Positions 1 to 5,416 of a DNA stretch of 6,076 nucleotides are shown in pieces. A program made the translations under genes and the position numbers. This DNA is from JAAXTT01 sp964530215 (GTDB taxonomy: Bacteria > Bacillota > Desulfotomaculia > Desulfotomaculales > Desulfocucumaceae): assembly GCA_964530215.1 (NCBI GenBank), contig CAZHAJ010000116.1, positions 1 to 6,076 on the forward strand. The letters are read 5' to 3'. The notes beneath the pieces were generated by a model. That model saw only the letters and a list, made by a program, of their open reading frames with translations. It made no database searches and was not told where the DNA came from. Every line of letters starts with the position of its first letter. Position 1 is the first letter of the stretch.

Positions 1-420
1 AAAACATTTACAGAAAACATAGCTGAAACCGTTTCCGAAGCTCTCCTTAAAAATAACTACAAAACTCTGACAGCATTGTCCGAACTTGGAATAATAAACT
101 TCTCTTACGGAGACGAAAAGCCCCTGGATATAGTAGTGATAACCGGAGGTTCCTATAATGAGATGGAAAATAACATTTCGAATCTGGATTACCCCATTAT
201 TGACTATTTCTTTAACAATAATATCCTGGTTTTTGGAGTGGAAGAAAGCAGTGTAACCTACTCCTATATAAAAGATTACCAGAAAAAAAAGATACCTACG
301 GTAGATAATATTGACACTATTCCGGGACAGGTCTCCCTTGTCTTTTCCCTTGCGGATAATAACTACGGTCAATATGGAGTAAAACCTACGGCCCAGATGC
401 TAATGCCCAAAAATAAATGA
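1..420 (+). CDS. MctB/SteB-family envelope protein, C-terminal part (start lies outside window)
   Basis: The reading frame is open from base 1 to the TGA at 418-420, giving the last 139 residues, so the gene starts upstream of the window. The TTG at 76 is internal and not a real start. Visible features are a beta-strand/loop with VVITGG at about residues 45-50 followed by an N-E-M-E-N-N stretch, and a C-terminal tail with PGQVSLVF and YGVKPTAQ close to the end. From memory these match the C-terminal half of the MctB family, labelled 'copper transporter' after the mycobacterial protein; the corynebacterial relative SteB works with SteA in cell separation. Full-length members are about 300 residues, with an N-terminal membrane anchor and coiled coil that would lie off the left edge. 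No copper-ligand motif is visible in this part, so a copper role should not be assumed. The stop overlaps or nearly touches the next gene, indicating one operon. Confidence 0.72.
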   Translation, partial: KTFTENIAETVSEALLKNNYKTLTALSELGIINFSYGDEKPLDIVVITGGSYNEMENNISNLDYPIIDYFFNNNILVFGVEESSVTYSYIKDYQKKKIPTVDNIDTIPGQVSLVFSLADNNYGQYGVKPTAQMLMPKNK

Positions 421-421
421 T

Positions 422-425
422 GGAG
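422..425 (+). promoter_or_regulatory. Ribosome binding site selecting ATG 435
   Basis: GGAG lies 9 bases before the ATG at 435. The earlier in-frame ATG codons at 417 and 420 have only A-rich sequence upstream. This favours the shorter glycosyltransferase, without the six-residue MMECQQ extension. Confidence 0.6.
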
Positions 426-434
426 TGTCAGCAA

Positions 435-1103
435 ATGTCACACAGTAACAATATTAGTGTTTTAATTCCGGCATATAATGAAGAGCCAACTATAGGAGAA
501 ACCATAAAAGCTGCCTTAACCATTCCAAAGATTTCGCAAGTAGTGGTGGTGGATGATGGTTCACGAGACAGAACAGCGATAATTTCACATCAACTTGGCG
601 CTGATGTAATCTCGCTGGCCGATAACGTAGGCAAAGGGGGGGCCATTAACGCAGGGATTCCCAAAATTAGAGGAGAGGTTGTGCTGTTGTTGGACGCTGA
701 CCTTGGGAAATCTGCATGTTATGCCAACAAACTTATACTTCCAGTAATCCAAGGATGTGCTGACATGACAGTGGCAGTTTTCCCTAAGACCAACAATAGA
801 TCGGGGTTCGGACTGGTAAAAGGGCTGGCAAGAACTGCAATAAAAAGAAAAACTGGTGTTACTTTACAGGCTCCACTGTCCGGTCAGCGAGCTTTTCGCA
901 TAGATGTTTTAAAGCACTGCTTTCCCTTTTCCCATGGTTTTGGTGCAGAAGTGGGTTTTACCCTGAAAGCTTTACATTATGGCTATAAAATCAAAGAAGT
1001 TCCCGTAGAGATGTACCACCGCTTCACCGGCAGAAACCTGCCGGACTTTATTCATCGAGGCAAACAGTTTCGAGATATAGTTAAAGTGATTCTTAGTCAT
1101 TAA
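435..1103 (+). CDS. Family 2 glycosyltransferase (GT-A fold), soluble
   Basis: This is a 222-residue protein from the ATG at 435. It is a nucleotide-sugar-dependent glycosyltransferase of the GT2/DPM1-like group. The N-terminal SVLIPAYNE (about residues 8-16) and VVVVDDGS (36-43) form the nucleotide-binding half. The metal-binding DXD motif is DAD at residues 87-89, after a GKGGAIN segment. A GFGAEVGF segment and a KEVPVEMYHR segment in the C-terminal third resemble acceptor-side motifs of polyprenyl-phosphate sugar transferases. No transmembrane segment is visible, so the protein is cytosolic or peripheral. Start choice: an ATG ATG pair at 417-422 overlaps the upstream stop but has no Shine-Dalgarno site. 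The ATG at 435 has GGAG at 422-425 with 9 bases between, and starts just before the conserved core. It lies between an MctB/SteB-like gene and an MraY-like gene, suggesting lipid-linked sugar assembly (inference). Donor and acceptor are unknown. Confidence 0.88.
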   Translation: MSHSNNISVLIPAYNEEPTIGETIKAALTIPKISQVVVVDDGSRDRTAIISHQLGADVISLADNVGKGGAINAGIPKIRGEVVLLLDADLGKSACYANKLILPVIQGCADMTVAVFPKTNNRSGFGLVKGLARTAIKRKTGVTLQAPLSGQRAFRIDVLKHCFPFSHGFGAEVGFTLKALHYGYKIKEVPVEMYHRFTGRNLPDFIHRGKQFRDIVKVILSH

Positions 1104-1104
1104 C

Positions 1105-1110
1105 GAGGTG
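1105..1110 (+). promoter_or_regulatory. Ribosome binding site for TTG start at 1116
   Basis: GAGGTG ends 5 bases before the TTG at 1116 and directly follows the TAA of the glycosyltransferase gene. It supports the non-ATG start; no ATG is suitably placed, the first in-frame one being at codon 36, beyond the first membrane segment. Confidence 0.7.
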
Positions 1111-1115
1111 AAAAT

Positions 1116-1949
1116 TTGCCCCCAAGTATACACTTTCTCTTGATAAACATAATACTGGGATGGCTTTTTACAAAGATTATTCTACCGGGAATTTATCAAC
1201 TTGCCCGAAATTCAGGAAGCATGACTAAAAATTATAACAATATAAATATTCCTAATGCTATAGGGACAGTATTTTTTTTGACATCTTTAATTGTTTCAAT
1301 TTTAACTTTTTGGTATATACTGGAAACAATACGGTTCAATTGGATTTTATTCTTATTTACCTTAACCAGTTTTACCTTTCTAGGTTTTATGGACGACTTA
1401 TGGGGATCCGGTCAATGTAAAGGTTTTATCAGTCATTTTTCCAATTTGCTCAAAGGTGAAGTAACCACCGGTTCAGTCAAGGCTCTAGCCGGAACTGCCA
1501 TAGCTTTAATTATATCTTTTGCTGTGGGAAACTTGGCCCTATTGCCTCTCAACGCATTAATAATAGCCTTAACCGTTAATACAATAAATCTCTTTGATCT
1601 TAGGCCCGGCAGAGCCGGAAAATTATTTTTGCTGGGAGCTTCTCTGCTCATTGCTGCTTTTCACCGACAATGGGAAACTGTTTTTCTTGCACCTGTGGCT
1701 GGCAGCTTATTAGCTTATCTCCCCGTAGATCTAAAAGCAAGGGTGATGATGGGAGACAGTGGTGCAAACGCCCTTGGAGCAGTTTTGGGGTTTATAATTG
1801 TCTTGCAAACTGATACAACGTTTAAGTTTATTTATTTATTTTTATTGATATTGTTGCACCTAGTAACCGAGAAATACTCTCTTAGCAAAATAATTGACAA
1901 AAATCGCATACTTAGATATCTTGATTCATTAGGAAGAAATCTGCATTAA
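1116..1949 (+). CDS. MraY/WecA-like polyprenyl-phosphate phosphosugar transferase (family 4 type)
   Basis: This 277-residue, strongly hydrophobic protein has about nine membrane segments by eye. It belongs to the family that transfers a phospho-sugar from a UDP-sugar to polyprenyl phosphate on the cytoplasmic face of the membrane. Key family motifs are in order: FLGFMDD with the Asp pair at 93-94 after the third hydrophobic segment; N155-x-x-N158-x-x-D161 followed by LRPGRAGK (162-169); and MMGDSGAN with Asp214. A C-terminal H248-x-x-x-E252 with a basic, amphipathic tail stands where MraY has its histidine-rich loop. It differs from true MraY in being shorter (MraY about 320-360 residues), in having DLRPGRA rather than DGLDGL, and in lacking the HHH cluster. 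It is therefore probably not the peptidoglycan MraY but a paralogue making another lipid-linked sugar. TTG start is supported by GAGGTG. It follows the glycosyltransferase by 12 bases, so the two probably act in one pathway. Confidence 0.83.
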   Translation: MPPSIHFLLINIILGWLFTKIILPGIYQLARNSGSMTKNYNNINIPNAIGTVFFLTSLIVSILTFWYILETIRFNWILFLFTLTSFTFLGFMDDLWGSGQCKGFISHFSNLLKGEVTTGSVKALAGTAIALIISFAVGNLALLPLNALIIALTVNTINLFDLRPGRAGKLFLLGASLLIAAFHRQWETVFLAPVAGSLLAYLPVDLKARVMMGDSGANALGAVLGFIIVLQTDTTFKFIYLFLLILLHLVTEKYSLSKIIDKNRILRYLDSLGRNLH

Positions 1950-2051
1950 ATACTATTGAAAAGGTTTTTAACTTTAACTGTCGAAATCATTTTCCTGGGA
2001 CAAAATGATAGGGACAACAAGCTTTGCCCATTAATGGGATTGGTGATAATA
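1950..2051. other. Gap with short direct repeats ahead of the P-loop ATPase gene
   Basis: About 100 bases lie between the MraY-like stop and the preferred ATPase start. They hold a tandem TTTAAC hexamer (1967-1978), two GGGACAA copies 14 bases apart (1997-2003 and 2011-2017) and a perfect 12-base palindrome (2027-2038). The frame of the downstream gene stays open back to a TTG at 1956, but that start has no clear Shine-Dalgarno site and would add residues before the conserved protein core. No GC-rich hairpin with a T-run (terminator) and no convincing -35/-10 pair was found. A regulatory region for the downstream operon is plausible but unproven. Confidence 0.4.
2027..2038. repeat. Perfect 12-base palindrome, possible operator
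   Basis: CCCATTAATGGG reads identically on both strands. It lies 13 bases before the preferred TTG start of the ATPase gene and contains the alternative ATG at 2034. A dimeric regulator could bind it, or it could fold weakly over the ribosome binding region. Chance occurrence cannot be excluded. Confidence 0.35.
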
Positions 2052-2732
2052 TTGTTTGAGCGTCTAAAAAGAATTACCCTATACACAGGCAATCTTGGCA
2101 GCGGAAAAACCGAAGTTGCCATTAACACTGCCTTGTGTCTTACAGAAACAGGTAAAAATACTTCTCTGGTGGATTTAGATATCATTAACCCTTATTTTAG
2201 AACCAGACTTGTGGGTAGTCTGCTGGAAGAAAAGGGATTAAATGTGATATCCACCGACGGCAAGTTTTCCTTTGCCGATCAGCCAGCAATCTCAGCTGCT
2301 GTCAAAGGTGTAATTCTAAATAATAATTTAACCGGAGTATTTGATGTTGGCGGAGATGACATCGGAACTTTCGCTTTGGGACAATTCCGCGAATTATTCC
2401 CCCCCCAAGATACACAAATGCTCTTGGTAATAAATTGCTGTCGCCCTTTTACCAATAATCCTGACGGAATTGCTTTTTATCTGAAAAGCATAGAAAATGC
2501 TTCGGGCTTAAAGGTTTCCGGTTTTGTTAACAATACAAATCTTGGTGAGGAAACTACACTGGACACTATTTTAGAAGGACAGGATATTCTTTTTAAAGCT
2601 TCTAAAATGTTGAGTTTGGATATCTTATTCACTGCAGTAAAAAAAGAATTGACTATCGCCGCCAGAAACGTCCTAGGGGGAAATGCAAGTATTTTATCCC
2701 TAGACAGATATATGAAAACACCCTGGGAATAA
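2052..2732 (+). CDS. P-loop ATPase of unknown function (MinD/ParA/CobQ-like fold)
   Basis: This is a 226-residue protein from the TTG at 2052. Walker A is GNLGSGKT at residues 13-20, directly after the first strand (RITLYTG). A LVDLDIINPYF segment (39-49) stands where MinD/ParA-type ATPases have the switch Asp. Walker B-like FDVGGDD is at 97-103, and RPFTNNPDG (131-139) and NNTNLGEET (160-168) are further conserved-looking segments. There is no signal peptide, membrane segment or CxxC metal-carrier motif, only an adjacent Cys pair at 129-130. Start choice is uncertain: TTG 2052 is preceded by GGTGAT (2042-2047), whereas ATG 2034, GTG 2043 and TTG 1956 are in-frame alternatives. From memory, related uncharacterised ATPases occur beside 2-oxoacid:ferredoxin oxidoreductase genes in Clostridia. 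A role in assembling or activating that enzyme is inference; substrate and partner are unknown. Confidence 0.78.
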   Translation: MFERLKRITLYTGNLGSGKTEVAINTALCLTETGKNTSLVDLDIINPYFRTRLVGSLLEEKGLNVISTDGKFSFADQPAISAAVKGVILNNNLTGVFDVGGDDIGTFALGQFRELFPPQDTQMLLVINCCRPFTNNPDGIAFYLKSIENASGLKVSGFVNNTNLGEETTLDTILEGQDILFKASKMLSLDILFTAVKKELTIAARNVLGGNASILSLDRYMKTPWE

Positions 2733-2750
2733 ATTTTTTTATTAAAATAC

Positions 2751-2775
2751 CAATTAATTGACTCTGTTATATAAC
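2751..2775. repeat. Two neighbouring 10-base palindromes
   Basis: CAATTAATTG and GTTATATAAC are each perfect palindromes, separated by ACTCT, just upstream of the ferredoxin-subunit gene. The second overlaps the possible extended -10 element, where a repressor would block transcription. The sequence is AT-rich, so short palindromes are not rare here. Confidence 0.3.
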
Positions 2776-2784
2776 TGTGTCACA

Positions 2785-2790
2785 AGGGAG
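2785..2790 (+). promoter_or_regulatory. Ribosome binding site for TTG start at 2800
   Basis: AGGGAG lies 9 bases before the TTG at 2800. The first in-frame ATG is codon 30, inside the protein between its two cluster motifs, so the TTG start is required to include the first cysteine motif. Confidence 0.7.
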
Positions 2791-2799
2791 TGAACTGAT

Positions 2800-3027
2800 T
2801 TGGCAAAGGCAAAAGTGACTTTTCGTGAGGAAAGATGTAAGGGCTGTGAATTGTGTAAAAATTTTTGTCCCCAAGAAATTATTGAGATGGCAGGACATAT
2901 AAATACCATGGGTTTTCACCCAGCCACTGTAATTGATATCGGACTTTGCACAGGTTGTGCAATTTGTGCCAGAATGTGTCCGGATCTGGTGATTGAGGTG
3001 GAAAAGGAGGAAAAGAAGGTTGAATAA
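2800..3027 (+). CDS. 2-oxoacid:ferredoxin oxidoreductase, ferredoxin-type (delta) subunit with two [4Fe-4S] clusters
   Basis: This 75-residue protein has two complete bacterial ferredoxin motifs: C13-x2-C16-x2-C19-x3-C23-P and C50-x2-C53-x2-C56-x3-C60-P. That predicts two [4Fe-4S] clusters that pass electrons from the catalytic subunits to an external ferredoxin. The size and the 26-residue spacer between motifs fit the small delta subunit (KorD/VorD type) of four-subunit oxidoreductases. The C-terminal ten residues are almost all Glu, Lys and Val, and their codons contain the Shine-Dalgarno site of the next gene. The last codons overlap that gene by 8 bases, so translation of the two is probably coupled. 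The TTG start is set by the upstream AGGGAG. It is unlikely to be a free ferredoxin, given its position at the head of the alpha-beta-gamma genes. Confidence 0.92.
   Translation: MAKAKVTFREERCKGCELCKNFCPQEIIEMAGHINTMGFHPATVIDIGLCTGCAICARMCPDLVIEVEKEEKKVE
3004..3010 (+). promoter_or_regulatory. Strong ribosome binding site inside the ferredoxin gene, selecting TTG 3020
   Basis: AAGGAGG is 9 bases before the TTG at 3020 and lies in the Lys/Glu-rich tail codons of the ferredoxin subunit. It argues for TTG 3020 over the earlier TTG at 2993 and over the ATG at 3035, which has no such site. Confidence 0.75.
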
Positions 3028-4087
3028 AATTCTGATGAAAGGCAATGAAGCTATTGGTGAGGGTGCCGTTAGGGCCGGCTGCAAATATTTCTTCGCTTAT
3101 CCCATAACCCCACAGAGTGAATTGCCGCATTATCTAGCAAAAAGACTTCCCCAGGTGGGAGGAGTATACTTACAGGCAGAAAGTGAAATAGGTGCCATTA
3201 ATATGGTATATGGTGCAGCAGGAACAGGGGCAAGGGTAATGACATCTTCATCGGGACCAGGAATAAGCCTAATGCAAGAAGGAATTTCCTACCTGGCTGG
3301 GGCAGAATTACCATGCGTTATTGTTAATATGGCAAGGGGTGGTCCCGGGCTCGGCAATATAGCTCCATCCCAATCCGATTACCTACAAGCTACAAAGGGC
3401 GGAGGACACGGTGACTACCGACTGCTGGTTTTAGCTCCTGCATCAGTTCAGGAAATTGTAGATCTCATGGAAGTTGCTTTTGAACTGGCAGATAAGTACC
3501 GCAACCCAGTAATGCTACTGGGTGATGGTGTTTTGGGACAAATGATGGAGCCGGTAAAACTTTCGAACTCAGATTCTGCCACAGCGTCATCAGATAAAAA
3601 ATGGGCTTCCACCGGCAGAATGGGGAGACAAACAAAAAATCTTGTAACATCACTGCACATTGTTCCGGAAAATCTTGAACAGCATAACAGAAAATTGGCT
3701 GTCAAATATGAAAAAATGACGGACACAGAACAGCGGTGGGAAGAATACCAAGTAAAGGATGCAGAACTTGTGTTGGTAGCCTACGGAACTGCCGCCAGAG
3801 TATGCAAGGAAGCAGTTGATATGCTGAGGAAGGAAGGAATGCCGGTGGGTCTGATAAGGCCCATTACCCTTTGGCCTTTTCCTCAAAAAATTATCGGTGA
3901 TTTATCCGATTCGGTAAAAAGCTTCCTTGCAGTTGAAATGAGCATGGGGCAGATGATAGAAGATGTTCGTTTATCTGTTAATGGCAAAAGACCGATACAT
4001 TTTTATGGCCGTGTAGGTGGAATGCTTCCAATAGCCAGAGACATTTACAGTAAAGCTAAAAATATATTGACCGGGAGTGTAAGCTAA
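3020..4087 (+). CDS. vorB: 2-oxoacid:ferredoxin oxidoreductase subunit alpha, VorB type
   Basis: This 355-residue subunit carries the pyrimidine-binding domain of a thiamine-diphosphate-dependent oxidoreductase plus a C-terminal transketolase-like domain II. The complex converts a 2-oxoacid and CoA to acyl-CoA and CO2, reducing ferredoxin. Motifs are YPITPQSE (27-34), AESEIGAIN (53-61, with the likely cofactor-activating Glu56), SSSGPGISLM (76-85) and RGGPGLGNIAPSQSDY (106-121) followed by KGGGHGDY (126-133). Domain II starts near residue 247 (ELVLVAYGT) and includes RPITLWPFP. The GGPGLGNI/KGGGHG signature is that of proteins annotated as VorB (3-methyl-2-oxobutanoate, i.e. branched-chain, oxidoreductase) and not of KorA, but this does not prove substrate. 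The length is normal for the two-domain alpha subunit. It starts at TTG 3020, overlapping the ferredoxin gene by 8 bases, and ends exactly where the beta subunit begins. Confidence 0.9.
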   Translation: MNKILMKGNEAIGEGAVRAGCKYFFAYPITPQSELPHYLAKRLPQVGGVYLQAESEIGAINMVYGAAGTGARVMTSSSGPGISLMQEGISYLAGAELPCVIVNMARGGPGLGNIAPSQSDYLQATKGGGHGDYRLLVLAPASVQEIVDLMEVAFELADKYRNPVMLLGDGVLGQMMEPVKLSNSDSATASSDKKWASTGRMGRQTKNLVTSLHIVPENLEQHNRKLAVKYEKMTDTEQRWEEYQVKDAELVLVAYGTAARVCKEAVDMLRKEGMPVGLIRPITLWPFPQKIIGDLSDSVKSFLAVEMSMGQMIEDVRLSVNGKRPIHFYGRVGGMLPIARDIYSKAKNILTGSVS

Positions 4088-4834
4088 ATGAAAAAAGTTT
4101 TTTCCAGACCGGAATCAATGAAAGATATGCCGCTGCATTATTGTCCGGGTTGCACCCATGGCATTATTCACAGATTGGTAGCTGAAGTAATTGACGAGCT
4201 GGATATTTTTAATCAATCCATATTAATAGCTCCGGTGGGGTGCTCGGTATTTTGCTGCGATTACTTTGACTGTGACGCTTTCGGAGCCTCTCATGGCAGA
4301 GCACCGGCAGTTGCCACGGGCGTAAAAAGGGTGCTCTCAGATAGAATCGTTTTTACCTATCAAGGTGACGGTGACCTGGCTGCCATTGGTACTGCTGAAA
4401 TAGTTCATGCAGCAGCAAGGGGAGAAAAAATAACTGTTATCTTTGTCAATAATGCCATATATGCAATGACCGGAGGTCAAATGGCTCCCACCACCTTACT
4501 GGGACAGGTAACAACCACTACTCCATACGGACGAGAAGGAGAATTAAATGGCAGCCCCATAAGAATGTCTGAAATGCTGGCTGTCTTGGACGGCTCTGCA
4601 TACATTGCCAGAGTGTCGGTGCATAACCCGGCTAATGTTGCCAAAGCAAAAAGGGCTATAAAAAAAGCCTTTGAGACACAAATTTCAGGACATGGTTTCT
4701 CTATGGTGGAAGTACTGTCCACATGTCCCACCAATTGGGGGATGTCACCTTTGAAAGCCTTAAAATGGCTGGAAGAAAACATGGTACCTTACTATCCCTT
4801 GGGTGAATTTAAAAAGTCATCGGAGGTGGGTTAA
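4088..4834 (+). CDS. 2-oxoacid:ferredoxin oxidoreductase subunit beta (thiamine diphosphate and [4Fe-4S] binding)
   Basis: This 248-residue subunit holds the diphosphate-binding half of the thiamine site. The metal/cofactor motif is GDGD at 93-96, continuing to N121-N122 and IYAMTGGQ (124-131). A proximal [4Fe-4S] cluster is expected from C19-P-G-C22 near the N-terminus with C52 and the C-terminal C213 (in STCPTNWG) as the probable third and fourth ligands. HGRAPAVATG at 69-78 is a further family motif. Extra cysteines at 56, 57 and 62 follow C52, a denser cluster than expected. The ATG follows the alpha subunit's TAA without a gap, with GGGAG at 4073-4077 as ribosome binding site inside the alpha gene. 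The size is close to that of KorB/VorA proteins. It functions only with the alpha subunit. Substrate choice (branched-chain acids, 2-oxoglutarate or others) cannot be settled by reading. Confidence 0.92.
   Translation: MKKVFSRPESMKDMPLHYCPGCTHGIIHRLVAEVIDELDIFNQSILIAPVGCSVFCCDYFDCDAFGASHGRAPAVATGVKRVLSDRIVFTYQGDGDLAAIGTAEIVHAAARGEKITVIFVNNAIYAMTGGQMAPTTLLGQVTTTTPYGREGELNGSPIRMSEMLAVLDGSAYIARVSVHNPANVAKAKRAIKKAFETQISGHGFSMVEVLSTCPTNWGMSPLKALKWLEENMVPYYPLGEFKKSSEVG
4822..4828 (+). promoter_or_regulatory. Ribosome binding site for the gamma subunit
   Basis: GGAGGTG lies inside the end of the beta gene, 5 bases before the ATG at 4834. That ATG shares its A with the beta stop codon (TAATG), a classical arrangement for stop-restart translation of consecutive subunits. 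Confidence 0.75.
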
Positions 4835-5370
4835 TGTTTGAAGCAGTGCTTATAGCAGGCTTCGGTGGCCAGGGAGTACTTTCAACCGGTCAACTTCTAG
4901 CAGAAGCAGGTATGAATGAGGGCAAACACGTAGCATGGATACCATCTTATGGTCCTGAAATGCGCGGAGGGACAGCAAACTGCGGAGTAACTATTTCCGA
5001 TAATCCCATCAGCTCACCTGTAGTTACAGAACCCACTTCATTAATTGTTATGAACAGACCTTCTTTGGAAAAATTTGAAAAATATGTCGTTAAGGGCGGT
5101 ATCATTTTGATTAACAGCTCCCTGGTGGACATAAAATCAACCAGAGAAGATATACAAACTTATTATATTCCTGCCAATCAGATTGCAGAAGATTTGGGCA
5201 GCGGGAAAGTAGCAAATAACGTTATTCTGGGGGCTCTTATCCGATTGACCGAGGTAGTGAGACCGGTTGCAGTGGAAAAATCACTGCGACAGGTACTGCC
5301 ACCTCACAGACATAATATGATCCCGATAAATCTTAAAGCTCTAGAAGCAGGTGCAGATTTAGTCAGATAA
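4834..5370 (+). CDS. 2-oxoacid:ferredoxin oxidoreductase subunit gamma
   Basis: This 178-residue protein is the gamma (KorC/VorC-type) subunit of the complex. It has the glycine-rich GFGGQGV motif at residues 9-15, YGPEMRGG at 39-46 and the VVTEPTSLIVMN segment, all typical of the family, and the usual length of about 180-190 residues. In related enzymes this domain helps bind CoA and packs against the alpha/beta core in the cytoplasm. The start ATG overlaps the beta stop by one base and has a strong GGAGGTG site. The frame is intact to the TAA at 5368-5370. It completes a full delta-alpha-beta-gamma set, so the enzyme encoded here is probably functional. Confidence 0.92.
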   Translation: MFEAVLIAGFGGQGVLSTGQLLAEAGMNEGKHVAWIPSYGPEMRGGTANCGVTISDNPISSPVVTEPTSLIVMNRPSLEKFEKYVVKGGIILINSSLVDIKSTREDIQTYYIPANQIAEDLGSGKVANNVILGALIRLTEVVRPVAVEKSLRQVLPPHRHNMIPINLKALEAGADLVR

Positions 5371-5405
5371 TTTATCTCTACAAAATAAATCGCAATGATA
5401 TAAAT

Positions 5406-5410
5406 GGAGG
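5406..5410 (+). promoter_or_regulatory. Ribosome binding site for the M20 peptidase gene
   Basis: GGAGG lies 6 bases before the ATG at 5417. The 46-base gap after the gamma subunit shows no terminator hairpin, so read-through from the oxidoreductase genes is possible. The nearby TATAAA (5399-5404) is too close to the ribosome binding site to be a normal -10 element. Confidence 0.65.
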
Positions 5411-5416
5411 CACTTT

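Larger units (their letters stand above)
2733..2799. promoter_or_regulatory. AT-rich gap, possible promoter region of the oxidoreductase genes
   Basis: This spacer holds two perfect 10-base palindromes, CAATTAATTG (2751-2760) and GTTATATAAC (2766-2775), 5 bases apart. TG-T-TATATA at 2765-2773 resembles an extended -10 element, which would place the transcript start near 2780. The only -35-like match, TTAAAA at 2742-2747, is 20 bases upstream, longer than usual. The T-run after the ATPase stop (2734-2740) lacks a GC-rich stem, so it is not a convincing terminator. The first four oxidoreductase genes could have their own weak or activated promoter here, or simply be read through from the ATPase gene. 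Confidence 0.28.

Noticed and set aside
1981..2009. Possible promoter TCGAAA-17-AATGAT before the ATPase gene
   Set aside because: Each hexamer matches consensus at only four of six positions, which is expected by chance in AT-rich sequence.
1956..2051. N-terminal extension of the ATPase from TTG 1956
   Set aside because: It adds 32 residues ahead of the first strand of the P-loop fold, lacks a Shine-Dalgarno site and overlaps the repeat-rich gap. An internal start at 2034 or 2043 remains possible.
2683..2740. Terminator candidate: CTAGGG/CCCTAG stem and the T-run after the ATPase stop
   Set aside because: The stem has a long loop, lies inside the coding region and is about 30 bases from the T-run, so it does not form an intrinsic terminator.
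2767..3130. Two overlapping minus-strand open frames opposite the ferredoxin and alpha genes
   Set aside because: They are opposite genes with clear cysteine and cofactor motifs, have no recognisable domains and no convincing ribosome binding site.
3448..3886. Minus-strand open frames opposite the alpha subunit gene
   Set aside because: Low-complexity, Phe/Ser/Pro-rich translations typical of antisense reading of a real gene; no conserved motif.
5398..5404. TATAAA as a -10 element before the peptidase gene
   Set aside because: It is 2 bases from the ribosome binding site, so a transcript from it would lack the site, and no -35 element is present.
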